The notes: generated by a model not told the origin, from the letters alone. Counted from the stretch's first letter, positions 1-9,539 are shown. The stretch is 64,000 nucleotides of DNA from Mucilaginibacter sp. (GCA_028288025.1 JAQBOM010000004.1:62001-126000); one strand, 5' to 3'. A program made the numbers and translations.

Positions 1-138
1 AATATCAGTAATTGAGATATTGTAATTATAAAGCGTTAAGGATTGCAGTGAAAAGCTCACAGCGAACCCGCCGACGCGAAGCTAAGACGGGTGAGAGAGG
101 ACTTGTAACGAAAAGCCTGGGCCGAAGGCAACGCCCAA

Positions 139-390
139 TTACATATAACGATTCGCTTTTTCTGGAAGGAAATCCTTTGGGGACAGACCAAAATGATCCG
201 CCAATTTATCTATGTGATTTAAATTGTATTTGGCAGGGTTTTTTCCGCTTTCAATATTTGTAATAAATGTCCTTTTAGAGCCAATTATGGTTGCAATATC
301 CTCTTGGGTTAGGTCGTGCTTGCTTCGTAAATCGATTACAAAATCAATTACATGCTGTTCAATAGTCGATATTTTTATGTTCCGAGGCAT
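139..390 (-). CDS. XRE-family HTH transcriptional regulator
   Basis: Small protein of 83 residues that is almost entirely one helix-turn-helix domain of the Cro/C1 (XRE) type. The pattern LTQEDIATIIGSKRTFITNIE, followed by a conserved-looking tail with LADHFGLSPKDF, is the usual five-helix fold. An upstream start at 432 would add a hydrophobic 14-residue extension that does not belong to the fold, so the ATG at 390 (MPRNIK) is preferred. It has no enzymatic domain and probably binds DNA as a dimer. It is transcribed away from the sigma-factor gene and has no operon partner in the window. Target genes cannot be told from sequence; autoregulation is usual for the family. Confidence 0.75.
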   Translation of the reverse strand: MPRNIKISTIEQHVIDFVIDLRSKHDLTQEDIATIIGSKRTFITNIESGKNPAKYNLNHIDKLADHFGLSPKDFLPEKANRYM

Positions 391-463
391 CGACCATAAA
401 AGAATATAAAAAAATATCGCAAAATGACACACATGTATGTCATAATTAATTAACTTAGCATTA

Positions 464-492
464 TTTGTTAAATGATAATTAAGTTACTTTTG
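464..492 (+). promoter_or_regulatory. Bacteroidetes-type promoter (TTTG / TACTTTTG)
   Basis: A -33-like TTTG (464-467) and a -7 box TACTTTTG (485-492) match the Bacteroidetes consensus TTTG and TAnnTTTG, 17 bases apart, slightly short of the usual 19-21. Transcription would start near 498-500 and run through the structured stretch 560-700 into the sigma-factor gene at 734. Assignment is by motif only. Confidence 0.45.
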
Positions 493-559
493 CAGTTCAG
501 TATATAACATAAGGACTGCTAACGAGCCTCGCTGCGAAATCTGGTAAATTAACCCGCGA

Positions 560-700
560 CGGTAAGTGTTGTTCCGTTCCCTATATCAATAGGGCCGGAG
601 CTCACTTATGTCATGTGGGTAGCCTCGAAAGAGGTAGGCTTTACCAGAGCCACGCAACATGACAGGTGGGTTCCGGCCGTATTTTACTTCCGGTCCGGCA
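560..700 (+). ncRNA. Candidate structured leader RNA upstream of sigma factor
   Basis: This stretch has no open frame and contains several perfect complementary arms: TAAGTG (563-568) with CACTTA (603-608), enclosing CCCTAT (579-584) with ATAGGG (589-594); then GTCATGT (610-616) with ACATGAC (657-663), enclosing GCCTC/GAGG around a GAAA tetraloop (622-634); and a GC-rich tail of CCGGCC and GGTCCGG near 673-697. Two nested stem groups between a promoter and a coding start look like a leader RNA or a standalone small RNA. I do not recognise a known riboswitch family. No covariation evidence is available here. Confidence 0.35.
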
Positions 701-733
701 GTCAGAGGCTTCCATTTTTTAAAATGTTAGCTG

Positions 734-1282
734 ATGGCCGATTACAAAACCCTTTCCGACAATGAACTCATCCAACTTTTAAAAGAGTCGGACCACACCG
801 CTTACGACGAAATTTTCAAGCGTTACTTCTACCTCATATTCACCCATGCCTTTAAAAAGCTCCGGGACGAAGAGCAGGCGAAAGACATTGTCCAGGATGT
901 GTTTGCCTCCCTTTGGTTTAAAAGGGAACAATACTTGCCTGCATCCAATCTTGCCGGTTACCTGTATACCGCAGTCAGGAACAAAATCTTTGATCTGTTC
1001 GCGCATCAGCAGGTAGAAGGAAAATACATCGACTCACTCAAAGACTATTTGAGTACGCACCACAGTGCTTCAACAGATAGCCTCGTCAGGGAGAATCAGC
1101 TAAAAGCTTACATCGAAAAGGAGATACAGGCGCTACCGCCAAAAATGAAGCGAATATTTGAAATGAGCAGGAAGGAAAATCTTTCGCACCGGGAAATTGC
1201 CGAAAAGCTCAGGGTTTCAGAAAACAATGTCTCCAAACAGGTAAATAATGCACTCCGGGTACTGAGGACGAAGCTGGGGTAA
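734..1282 (+). CDS. RNA polymerase sigma-70 factor, Bacteroidetes ECF type
   Basis: The 182-residue protein has the two-domain layout of FecI-like sigma factors of Bacteroidetes. Region 2 lies at about residues 25-90 (FKRYFYLIFTHAFKKL, then DIVQDVFASLWFKRE) and region 4 at about residues 120-178 (IQALPPKMKRIFEMSRKENL, then the HTH SHREIAEKLRVSENNVSKQ). Members of this family direct transcription of SusC/SusD-type uptake genes under control of a FecR anti-sigma protein. No fecR follows it; the only fecR in the window is at 19052. The gene is clearly richer in G+C than the block that follows it. Start is ATG in a GC-rich context after the structured leader. Confidence 0.88.
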   Translation: MADYKTLSDNELIQLLKESDHTAYDEIFKRYFYLIFTHAFKKLRDEEQAKDIVQDVFASLWFKREQYLPASNLAGYLYTAVRNKIFDLFAHQQVEGKYIDSLKDYLSTHHSASTDSLVRENQLKAYIEKEIQALPPKMKRIFEMSRKENLSHREIAEKLRVSENNVSKQVNNALRVLRTKLG

Positions 1283-1690
1283 TTATATTTTTTTGTTCAA
1301 TTCTCTTATGACCGTGTTATTCCAATCGTTTTTGGCTGCTGAGCCTCGATTTAACGGATCATTGTTAATACTTCCCTTGTGTTTTCTTCTTTTTTTGAGA
1401 TGAGCACGCCGAGAGAGAGGAAGATAATCTGTAGCCAAAATATTGCAATGTAAAGTAATAGTTATGAGTTATTTATACAATCTGCGCCAGAACACGGGCT
1501 GATTAAGATATAAAATGCAATACATTATAATAAACTTGCAAATCCGTTGCATATTAGTATTGTATAGCCACGGTTGTCTTGTTCCTGGTTATCAATTTAT
1601 TGCCATGCAAATTTTTTACTGGAATTGTCCGCAGGATCTCAGCCAGCCTTGGGCACAACAGCTATATATTGAAGATAATCGGATTGCGTT

Positions 1691-2515
1691 TTATGGTTCA
1701 ATAATCAAATGGAGCAATTCGGGGTTAAAAAATGTCGCGTACAATGACATCGACGAATTGTGAGAACTTAACAGCATCGTGCTTAAGGCTAAGAGATAGC
1801 ATTCGGAAAGCGCATCTTTAGCATGCAGATATGGCGTTGTGTTTGAAAAATGAAGTCCCTTTTTATCTTCCGCATAACTGCCTGAGTAATCTCCTTCAAT
1901 GGGGTACAAAATCAATTTTTCTTTGTATCTGTCAGCCATCGAATCTCTCAATCTTAATTCATCGCTTACAAAAAAAATCATGTCGCAAATATTATTATTA
2001 AGTATAAAATCCATTCGTTTTTCATACTCATCAAAACTTAGTAAATTCGTTTCTTGCATTTTATCCTTTCCTCTATAATGGACGCCTAATATTCTTTTAT
2101 TTAGAAAATACTTATCATAAAATTGCATTAACGCATCATCGAATTGGCTTTTCAGGTTGAAGTATTTATTGATCAGGACATTGGCGTGCGATTTTTCCGT
2201 TATCGATATATTTGACCAATGAATAAACGGGTCTGGATAAGACACGGTAATCCTGGCAGTAACTTCGGTAAGGGGCTCGTCCTGTTCGTAGAAATAGTTA
2301 AAAATATTCTCTCCGTATTCCTTTTGATAATATAAATGATTATTCCCCAAAACTATCACAGGTTTTAAATCCTCTATTTCACAAATGTATAAACCATATA
2401 AAATACAATAAAAGCATGCGAACAAGCCATGTACCCTGCTGTCAACTATACAATATTCATTTGCTCTAATTACGCCCGATACCTGTATATTGGGATATTT
2501 GGTTAGGAATTCCAT
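1691..2515 (-). CDS. Fucosyltransferase-like glycosyltransferase (NodZ/O-fucosyltransferase clan)
   Basis: The 274-residue protein carries the signature of the GT23/GT68/NodZ-type fucosyltransferase fold in its C-terminal half: the GVHYRGKDK loop (the family's HxR-G-T-D element that binds GDP-sugar), a MIFFVSDELRLRD segment matching the FVATDD-like strand, and a terminal DALSECYLLALSTMLLSSHNSS block matching the D-x(2)-x-LS...S-S nucleotide-binding end. The N-terminal half is divergent. A start at 2593 is possible but would add an AT-rich, hydrophobic 26-residue run; ATG 2515 gives a cleaner start. It is divergent from the glycosyltransferase at 2637 and faces the same sugar-handling genes. 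Donor sugar and acceptor are inferred only from the clan. Confidence 0.6.
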   Translation of the reverse strand: MEFLTKYPNIQVSGVIRANEYCIVDSRVHGLFACFYCILYGLYICEIEDLKPVIVLGNNHLYYQKEYGENIFNYFYEQDEPLTEVTARITVSYPDPFIHWSNISITEKSHANVLINKYFNLKSQFDDALMQFYDKYFLNKRILGVHYRGKDKMQETNLLSFDEYEKRMDFILNNNICDMIFFVSDELRLRDSMADRYKEKLILYPIEGDYSGSYAEDKKGLHFSNTTPYLHAKDALSECYLLALSTMLLSSHNSSMSLYATFFNPELLHLIIEP

Positions 2516-2636
2516 TATTATCAAAAATAGAATATTATAATATTCAATTTTAAAAATTAAATAATTTATATTACCGCAAAATAAAATCCCCATGTTAGTT
2601 CAGTGTTTATTTTAAATCACAACCCGGATAAATCCT

Positions 2637-4499
2637 ATGAAAAAAATAAAGGGTGAAGGAATCTCTGTCATTATGCCGACGTATAATCAGGGCGCGTTCA
2701 TCTCAAGGGCCATTTCAAGTTTACTGTTACAAACATTTCAAAAATGGGAATTAATCATAATAAATGATGGAAGCACTGATTATACGCCAGATATTATCCG
2801 GGATTTTATACAAGACAAAAGAATCAGGTATTATACAAATATAATCAACGAGGGTTTAGGAGCATGTATGAACAAAGGCATCGCGCATGCGACCTTTGAC
2901 GTCATTGCCTACTTACCTTCAGACGACATTTATTTCAAGGATCATCTTTATTCATTGATGAGTACATTGGCTGATTCAGAACATATTTTAGCATACTCCG
3001 GGGTACTGAGTGATTCACCTCACTTATCTGTCGAGGGGACTGCGCCGGCTGCGGATGACACGATCCACAAACAACTTCAGCTCGTTCAGGTGGCACACCT
3101 GAAAACCAGTGATCAATGGATGGAACGGGCGGAATTAATCACCGATGACCTGCATGAAATGTTCTGGGATAAATTAACAAAACAGGGCACATTTATTTAT
3201 TCGGGTTCTATAACATGCGAATGGGTGGACCATCCGGGCCAGCGTCATAAAATCATCAGAGAAGACCAGGGCGGAGGAGTTTATTTATATAAGCAATATT
3301 ATAATGTAAAGCAGCCTTTAAAATTCCGGTCATCAATAGGTAATTTCATAGATGAAATTTCCGAATTCAATAAATTCAGAAACTTAAATATTTCAGATAA
3401 AGAAAAGCCACTTAAAATCTTAATTGTCGGAGAACTGGCTTATAATCCGGAAAGAATATGTGCCTTTGAAGAACGAGGTCATCAACTGTATGGTTTATGG
3501 ATAAACAATCCCTCTTATTATAATACAACCGGGCCTCTTCCTTTTGGTAATATAATTGATATTTCGTTAGATGACTGGGCAGAAAGCGTCGATAAAATCA
3601 GGCCGGACATTATTTACGCATTGTTAAATTACCAGGCTGTTGTTTTAGCCAATTATGTAATGCGGTCCGGATTGAACATTCCATTTGTATGGCATTTTAA
3701 AGAGGGCCCTTTTTTTTGCAGACAAAACGGAACGTGGAATGAACTGATAGAGCTATATTCCAACTCGGATGGTAAAATTTTCCTGAATCAGGAAAATAAG
3801 AATTGGTTTAACCAGTTCCTTTCTGTAAATGCTGAAGATACTTTTCTTCTAGACGGTGATTTGCCTAAAAGAGAATGGTTCGCGGGTAAGCAATCAACTT
3901 TATTATCTGATCAGGACGGCGAGATACACACAGTTATAGCTGGCAGGCCATTTGGTATAAACGAAGATTATATCAAGCTTTTAGGTAAAGAAAAAATCCA
4001 CCTTCATTTTTATGGGGATTTACAACATGCTTATTGGACAAATTTTATAAATGCAAACGAGCTGTATGCGCCGGGTTATATCCATCTGCACAGTCAATGT
4101 AAACCGGAAGACTGGGTAAGTGAGTTTTCACAATATGATGCCGGCTGGCTGCATATATTTGACAGCAATAATAACAATGAATATATGCGGGCTACATGGA
4201 ATGATCTTAATTATCCGGCCAGGATATCAACGCTTGCTGCTGCTGGAATTCCCATGATTTTAAAAGAAAATAAGGGGCATATTGTTGCGGCACAATCTTT
4301 AGTCCAACAATTTGATATCGGCATATTGTTTAACTCCATCCCAGAATTAGGCCATCAGTTACGCAATAAAGAAAAGCTGAAAAAGCTGAGAAAAAACATT
4401 GAAAAACATCGTCTGTTTTTTTCATTTGATTATCACGCCGATAGCTTAATCGATTTTTTCAGAGCTACTATTACCAGATTCAAGGAAAAACAATCATGA
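2637..4499 (+). CDS. Two-domain glycosyltransferase (GT-A family 2 plus GT-B-like domain)
   Basis: The 620-residue protein has an N-terminal GT2 domain (about 8-210): ISVIMPTYNQGAFISRAISS, then LIIINDGSTDYTPD, then a DxD-type acidic motif in AYLPSDDIYF. This is a nucleotide-sugar transferase that uses a divalent metal. From about residue 257 (LKILIVGELAYNPERICAFE) a second Rossmann-like unit runs to the end, with a GT-B-like C-terminal pattern (DLNYPARISTLAAAGIPMIL), as in family 4-type enzymes. The protein therefore probably adds two sugars or pairs one catalytic with one accessory domain. Its stop overlaps the start of the glf gene by four bases (ATGA), which implies translational coupling and suggests that galactofuranose is among its donors. 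Confidence 0.75.
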   Translation: MKKIKGEGISVIMPTYNQGAFISRAISSLLLQTFQKWELIIINDGSTDYTPDIIRDFIQDKRIRYYTNIINEGLGACMNKGIAHATFDVIAYLPSDDIYFKDHLYSLMSTLADSEHILAYSGVLSDSPHLSVEGTAPAADDTIHKQLQLVQVAHLKTSDQWMERAELITDDLHEMFWDKLTKQGTFIYSGSITCEWVDHPGQRHKIIREDQGGGVYLYKQYYNVKQPLKFRSSIGNFIDEISEFNKFRNLNISDKEKPLKILIVGELAYNPERICAFEERGHQLYGLWINNPSYYNTTGPLPFGNIIDISLDDWAESVDKIRPDIIYALLNYQAVVLANYVMRSGLNIPFVWHFKEGPFFCRQNGTWNELIELYSNSDGKIFLNQENKNWFNQFLSVNAEDTFLLDGDLPKREWFAGKQSTLLSDQDGEIHTVIAGRPFGINEDYIKLLGKEKIHLHFYGDLQHAYWTNFINANELYAPGYIHLHSQCKPEDWVSEFSQYDAGWLHIFDSNNNNEYMRATWNDLNYPARISTLAAAGIPMILKENKGHIVAAQSLVQQFDIGILFNSIPELGHQLRNKEKLKKLRKNIEKHRLFFSFDYHADSLIDFFRATITRFKEKQS

Positions 4500-5602
4500 A
4501 TGTTGAATACGATTATCTGATTGTGGGATCTGGCTTATTCGGGGCTATTTTTGCTTATGAAGCCAAAAAAAATGGGAAAAAATGCCTGGTAATAGAAAAA
4601 CGAAACCACTTGGGCGGGAATGTTTTTTGCAAAAAGATAGAAGATATTAACGTTCATGCCTATGGTGCGCATATTTTCCATACCAACGATAAAAAGATAT
4701 GGAATTATATCAATCAATTTGCTGAATTCAATGGGTATATTAACTCACCATTAGCAAATTATAACGGTGAATTGTTCAATCTGCCGTTTAATATGAACAC
4801 CTTTTACCAATTCTGGAAAACAACAACTCCGCAAGAAGCCCAGGATAAAATTGCCAGCCAGGTCATGGGTTTAAATATCGGCGAGCCGCAAAATCTCGAG
4901 GAGCAAGCATTAGCGCTGGTGGGTCCGGACATTTATAAAAAACTAATCAAGCACTATACGGAAAAGCAGTGGGGCAGGAAAGCCACGTCGCTACCCGCAT
5001 TTTTGATTCGTCGTTTACCTTTAAGATTTACTTTTAACAATAATTATTTTAACGACAGATACCAGGGGATTCCCGTTGGCGGATATAACAAAATCATAAA
5101 TGGCCTGCTGGAAGGGATAGAAACAAGGATTAATATTGACTACATAGCCGATCGAGATGAATTGCAAAGCATTGCAAAAAAAATCGTTTATACAGGAAAG
5201 ATTGATGAGTTTTTTAATTATCAATTTGGAGAATTGGAGTATAGAAGTTTACGGTTTGACGAAGAAGTTCTGAAAATCAAGAACTTTCAAGGTAACGCAG
5301 TTGTTAATTATTGCGATCCGTTTACGCCCTTCACCAGGATAATTGAACACAAACATTTCGAATTCGGCAATCAACCGACAACCGTAATTTCCAGGGAATA
5401 TCCAATGGCTTATAAAAAGGGATCTGAAGCTTTTTACCCTATAAACGACCTGGCTAATAATACTAAACTTGAAAAGTATAATCAACTCAAACTGAATTTT
5501 CCAAACTTTATTTTTGGCGGGAGATTAGCAGAATACCGTTATTATGATATGCATCAGATCGTTGGTGCCGCCTTACAACTGGTTAAAAGGGAATTAATTT
5601 AA
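4496..5602 (+). CDS. glf: UDP-galactopyranose mutase
   Basis: A flavoenzyme that interconverts UDP-galactopyranose and UDP-galactofuranose in the cytoplasm. The 368-residue length is typical. The FAD-binding dinucleotide fold opens the protein (DYLIVGSGLFGAIFAYEAKK, with the acidic end VIEKR), followed by HLGGN and YGAHIFHTN, which are hallmark Glf segments; the ending includes GGRLAEYRYYDMHQIV, also typical. It overlaps the upstream glycosyltransferase by four bases. The context makes it the donor supplier for a galactofuranosylated product. It may serve surface polysaccharide or the peptide cluster that follows; the sequence does not decide. Confidence 0.93.
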   Translation: MNVEYDYLIVGSGLFGAIFAYEAKKNGKKCLVIEKRNHLGGNVFCKKIEDINVHAYGAHIFHTNDKKIWNYINQFAEFNGYINSPLANYNGELFNLPFNMNTFYQFWKTTTPQEAQDKIASQVMGLNIGEPQNLEEQALALVGPDIYKKLIKHYTEKQWGRKATSLPAFLIRRLPLRFTFNNNYFNDRYQGIPVGGYNKIINGLLEGIETRINIDYIADRDELQSIAKKIVYTGKIDEFFNYQFGELEYRSLRFDEEVLKIKNFQGNAVVNYCDPFTPFTRIIEHKHFEFGNQPTTVISREYPMAYKKGSEAFYPINDLANNTKLEKYNQLKLNFPNFIFGGRLAEYRYYDMHQIVGAALQLVKRELI

Positions 5603-5636
5603 TTCGCGCATCGTTTTTTTGCAAACCAGAAAGGGG

Positions 5637-6974
5637 CTATTTACCTACAGATGTAGATTTAACGATGTTATAATATAGCCTTTCCATCAACCTCATATTT
5701 TTTGTTATAATAATTGCTTGTGCTTTAAGTCCGTTTTTATAGGGGATAAGTCTATGATTATTTGTCATTAGCCCATGGTTGAATTTCACAGTGGCCAGAA
5801 ATCCGCTGTCGGAAGGCACATCTGAAATGTAATTTAACCTGCCTTCAATAAATCCCATTTCCTGATAGGGATAAGCATCAAATCTTAGCTGTACGGCTAA
5901 GCCGGTATCAAGTTTGCCAAAATTGTACTGCGGAAGCGTTGCTTCTGCGTAAAAATGGCTGTCGATCGGATTGACAAATCCCAGTACCCTGCCGCTTTGC
6001 ACATTCTGATTTTCCTGCAATGGGATGATAAATGTAACCTTGCCATCAATTGGAGCTTTTATAATATATTTTTTTACCCAGTCGTCTATCTGGCTTTTCA
6101 GTGAATGGAGGGTTTGACTAAAAATAATTTTTTGCTGAGCAATATCATGGTTTAGCTGGTCTATTTCCTTTAATTTATTCCGCTGCTGTGTTTGATTATC
6201 CAGTAGTGAATTATTTATTTGCGGAATGGCCAATTGTTTGTTTACATATCTGCTTGTTTGTGTTCTGTATTCTTCTTTTGTAAGTACTTTTTCATCCAGA
6301 AGTTTTTTATTCATCTTAAATGATTCTTCGGCTATCTTCACGTCCTGTTCAGTTAACCCCTTTTGATTCTCAATAATTTCTTTGCTTTTATTTAACGAAC
6401 TAATATCGTTCATCAATAGATTTTTCTTTTTTGCATAAAATCCATTTACCATGTAATCATTAAATATTTGCCAGGCTGATATAAATTGCTGGTATACAGG
6501 TTGTATTTCTCCTAAATTATTGTAGCGCTTATTAAATATTTTTGAAACTTTGTCCAGTTCGTTTAAGTTTAGCAGGATGATTCCACTGTCGATTTGGTTT
6601 GAAAGTGTTATAATCTCTTTATGGTTGGCTGTACTTTCTATCCATCCTATTATTTCATTCCGACTTACCCGCTCATTATTATGAAAAAACAACCTGACCA
6701 GACGGCCATCCTGCCTTGAGATAATTTCCTTTGGGCCGTTTTGCGCGGTGAGAATTGCTCGGGCCTCGATAATGTCCGGGTATCTTACAAACCAGGTTGA
6801 AGCCAGCATTACCAATAGAATTCCCAGAAAAATAAGCAACGCCCACTTTTCCATAAAATCGGGTTTGTTTGAAATTATTTCCTCTGCCAGCTCAGAGCGC
6901 TGATTAATTCTCGTTGAAACAGTGTAGGATGATAAAAAGCTTTTAACATCATCCGCTTCAGTAATTTCTTCCAT
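5637..6974 (-). CDS. HlyD-family membrane fusion protein of peptide exporter
   Basis: Periplasmic adaptor of 445 residues that links an inner-membrane ABC exporter with the outer membrane. One transmembrane segment lies near residues 42-62 (WALLIFLGILLVMLASTWFV), followed by a biotinyl/lipoyl half (ISRQDGRLVRLFF), a long coiled-coil hairpin (about 115-300) and the returning lipoyl half (IKAPIDGKVTFI) with a beta-barrel domain. The longer frame opens with TTG at 7010 and would overlap the ABC gene; ATG at 6974 leaves a 19-base gap and begins with an ordinary cytoplasmic tail. It lies downstream of the C39 exporter in the same direction, the standard type I secretion pair for double-glycine peptides. 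Confidence 0.88.
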   Translation of the reverse strand: MEEITEADDVKSFLSSYTVSTRINQRSELAEEIISNKPDFMEKWALLIFLGILLVMLASTWFVRYPDIIEARAILTAQNGPKEIISRQDGRLVRLFFHNNERVSRNEIIGWIESTANHKEIITLSNQIDSGIILLNLNELDKVSKIFNKRYNNLGEIQPVYQQFISAWQIFNDYMVNGFYAKKKNLLMNDISSLNKSKEIIENQKGLTEQDVKIAEESFKMNKKLLDEKVLTKEEYRTQTSRYVNKQLAIPQINNSLLDNQTQQRNKLKEIDQLNHDIAQQKIIFSQTLHSLKSQIDDWVKKYIIKAPIDGKVTFIIPLQENQNVQSGRVLGFVNPIDSHFYAEATLPQYNFGKLDTGLAVQLRFDAYPYQEMGFIEGRLNYISDVPSDSGFLATVKFNHGLMTNNHRLIPYKNGLKAQAIIITKNMRLMERLYYNIVKSTSVGK

Positions 6975-6993
6975 TGCTATATTGAATATATTA

Positions 6994-9180
6994 TTAAGTA
7001 CCCAATTCAAGTTGATTCTTCACCAACTCATAATAGCCACCTTTTAGTGATGTTAAATAAGCGTGAGTTCCCTCTTCCGTTATTTTCCCATTATTTAAGA
7101 CGACAATTTTGTCTGCGTTTTTTACAGTGCTTAATCGGTGGGCAACCACAACGACTGTTCTGCCACGAAAGAAATGGTCAAGTTTTTCGATAATTTCTTT
7201 TTCATTGTTCGCATCTAATGAATTTGTAGCTTCATCAAAGAACAGATATTGTGGTTCTTTATATACAGCTCTCGCGATTAATATTCGTTGTTTTTGCCCT
7301 TGACTTACCCCTACACCTTCCGCTCCCAGTCGGGTGTTAAAGCCATTTGGCAACGTTTCGATGAACGAAAGTATATTTGATATCCGGCAGCTGTGTAAAA
7401 GTTTTTCCTGGTCAATATATTCCTCACTTACCGCGATATTTCGAGCAATAGTGTCATTAAAAATATATCCATCCTGTAACACAGCTCCACACTGGCTTCG
7501 CCAGAATGAAGGACTAATGTATTTGAAATTGGTTTCTCCTACCTTCAACTCCCCTTCATATTGATCATAAATCTTTAATAACAGTTTCAAAAGCGTCGTT
7601 TTGCCACTTCCGCTCACACCAACAATAGCAGTGACTTTGCCTTCCGGAATTTCCAAATGTATGTTTTCCAGCACCGGATCATTGCCGGCTCCGGGATAAG
7701 CGAACGAAAGATTTTTAAAAGTTATATTCTTATTTTCCGGCAAATTTGATAACAAAGTGACATCAGCCGGCTCCTCATCTTCCATTTCATGAATTTCATT
7801 TAACCGCTCCAGGCTGATCTTCGCATCCTGGATACTTTGGGACAAACCGATAAACTGGCCGATAGGTCCGCTTAACTGACCTATAATATATTGAACAGCA
7901 AGCATGGTGCCGAAGGTTAACTGGCCTTCGACAACCAATTTCGCAACCATAAAGCTTATTAAGATATCCTTCCCCTGATTTATAAAAATAGCCCCGGTTG
8001 TTTGCCACTGGCTAAAGTTCAAGCTTTTAAAATTAAGTTTAAAGACATGTACCTGTATATTTTCCCATTCCCAGCGTTTTAACCTCTCAGCATTATTCAG
8101 CCTGATTTCCTGCATGCCTTGTACCAGTTGCAGAGTGGCATTGTTTTCCCTGGCAGACAAGTAAAATGTCTCATAGTTAATCTTACGGCGGATGCCGAGG
8201 AATAGCTGAATCCATCCAAAATAAATAATGCTGCCAATCATGAACACTAAAAATAGCTTTACACTATACGTTACCAAAATGATGGAGTATACAAAAAAGT
8301 TAAATATGGCAAACAAAGTTGATAATGTTTGTCCGGTTAAGAAGGATTGTATCGCTCTATTGTCTCCCAGCCGCTGCAAAGTATCACCCGTTTGATGGGT
8401 ATCGAAGTAGGATACGGGCAACCTGGTTAATTTAATCCAAAAATCGGAAAGAATTGATATATTGATGCTATTAGATATTCTCAACTGTAGGCGGCTGCGA
8501 ATAAATTCGACAACGGTACTACTAAAAGTAAGTACAAGCTGGGCGATAAGTACAATTGTAATGTACTGTAAATTCCGCGTATTTATCCCGGTGTCCACCA
8601 TGCTTTGGGTAAGAAAAGGAAGAATTAACTGCAATGACGAGGTGACAACCAACGAAATAAATACCTGAAAGAGCTGGCTCCGGCTTTGCCGAAGATAATT
8701 TGTTACACCGTGCCAGTTTAATTTATGCTCCTTTTCCCCTTCGCTTTTATAAAACTCAGGAGTGGGTTCCATTAACAGCACAGTACCGACATTTCCAATA
8801 TCATCTGTTTGATTGGATATCCAGAACTTTTTAAACTCGCCCTCTTTGTAAGTAATAACTCCCCTTGCAGGGTCCGCTATTTCTGCCTTCCTCTTGTTGA
8901 TAGAAACAAGAACGACAAAATGGCTTTGATTCCAGTGCAATATCGCCGGAAGAGGCGCGGTCAATAGTTTTTCGAAATTTATTTGGGCACCCCTGGTTCT
9001 AAATCCTATTTTTTCGGCAGTTTCACTAATGCCAAGCAGAGAAACTCCAGCTTTGCTAAACCCTGCTTTTTGTCTTAGCGTGTCGGCGTTATAGTGCTTG
9101 CCATAATATTTTGAAACCATACGCAAGCAGGTCGGTCCGCAATCCATTTCATTTAGCTGCCGGTAGAAAGAGAAAGACAT
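6994..9180 (-). CDS. Peptidase-containing ABC transporter (C39 bacteriocin exporter)
   Basis: The 728-residue fusion cuts leader peptides after a Gly-Gly motif and exports the core. Residues 1-125 form a C39 peptidase with oxyanion Gln8, nucleophile Cys14 in MDCGPTCLRM, His87 in HWNQSHFVVL and Asp103 in IADPARG, so the catalytic triad is complete. Residues about 160-440 are the transmembrane domain. The ATPase domain follows with Walker A VGVSGSGKTTLLKL, signature GVSQGQKQRILIARA, Walker B YLFFDEATNSLD and the switch histidine in VVVAHRLST. Its likely substrate is the GG-leader peptide at 11296 on the other side of the divergent intergenic region. The membrane fusion partner follows it directly. 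Confidence 0.95.
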   Translation of the reverse strand: MSFSFYRQLNEMDCGPTCLRMVSKYYGKHYNADTLRQKAGFSKAGVSLLGISETAEKIGFRTRGAQINFEKLLTAPLPAILHWNQSHFVVLVSINKRKAEIADPARGVITYKEGEFKKFWISNQTDDIGNVGTVLLMEPTPEFYKSEGEKEHKLNWHGVTNYLRQSRSQLFQVFISLVVTSSLQLILPFLTQSMVDTGINTRNLQYITIVLIAQLVLTFSSTVVEFIRSRLQLRISNSINISILSDFWIKLTRLPVSYFDTHQTGDTLQRLGDNRAIQSFLTGQTLSTLFAIFNFFVYSIILVTYSVKLFLVFMIGSIIYFGWIQLFLGIRRKINYETFYLSARENNATLQLVQGMQEIRLNNAERLKRWEWENIQVHVFKLNFKSLNFSQWQTTGAIFINQGKDILISFMVAKLVVEGQLTFGTMLAVQYIIGQLSGPIGQFIGLSQSIQDAKISLERLNEIHEMEDEEPADVTLLSNLPENKNITFKNLSFAYPGAGNDPVLENIHLEIPEGKVTAIVGVSGSGKTTLLKLLLKIYDQYEGELKVGETNFKYISPSFWRSQCGAVLQDGYIFNDTIARNIAVSEEYIDQEKLLHSCRISNILSFIETLPNGFNTRLGAEGVGVSQGQKQRILIARAVYKEPQYLFFDEATNSLDANNEKEIIEKLDHFFRGRTVVVVAHRLSTVKNADKIVVLNNGKITEEGTHAYLTSLKGGYYELVKNQLELGT

Positions 9181-9539
9181 GTTTGGTTTCGTTTGAGGGT
9201 TTAAAATATAATTCTAAGATGTAATTAAAATTAAAAGGGCTTGCTTAATATTCAACTGGACATCGCACTTTTTTTCTTAATAGCTAACTCCGGGTATCAA
9301 ATATTTGATAATTATAATATTATTTCCTCATTTTTTTAGAATAGTGATAAAATAATTGGATAATCCATTAGTATTACTGCATTATCCATTTTATGATTTG
9401 ACATACCCGGTATCTTTATATGAAATAATATCTTAACTGACCATTAACCTAAATTGAGATATCTATTACCGGCAATATCTGTTACCAAATGTTTCTCTTG
9501 CCTGGTTTTGATTCTTTTTCTTATACATAATTAAATGCT
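9181..9539. promoter_or_regulatory. Divergent intergenic region with TGGATAAT/ATTATCCA inverted repeat
   Basis: This 359-base gap separates the exporter operon (leftward) from the VKOR-peptide operon (rightward) and must hold both promoters. It contains a perfect inverted repeat, TGGATAAT (9357-9364) and ATTATCCA (9381-9388), with a 16-base spacer, which could be an operator shared by the two operons. No clean TAnnTTTG box was found in either direction. Confidence 0.4.

Noticed and set aside
12..263. Open frame of 83 codons at the left edge
   Set aside because: Its sequence is not protein-like in composition, it overlaps the HTH gene on the other strand, and no ribosome site or family pattern supports it.
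749..1006. Leftward frame inside the sigma-factor gene
   Set aside because: Shadow of the sigma gene; the forward protein has clear sigma regions 2 and 4.
1515..1763. Open frame of 82 codons before the fucosyltransferase-like gene
   Set aside because: It overlaps the end of the better-supported opposite gene and has no recognisable pattern; its upstream region is AT-rich without a promoter.
9357..9388. Fifth cassette-type dyad in the exporter intergenic region
   Set aside because: It has the same GGATAA/TTATCC hexamers, but the spacing is different (spacer of 18 against 7) and it has no inverted partner copy, so it is listed only as a possible operator.
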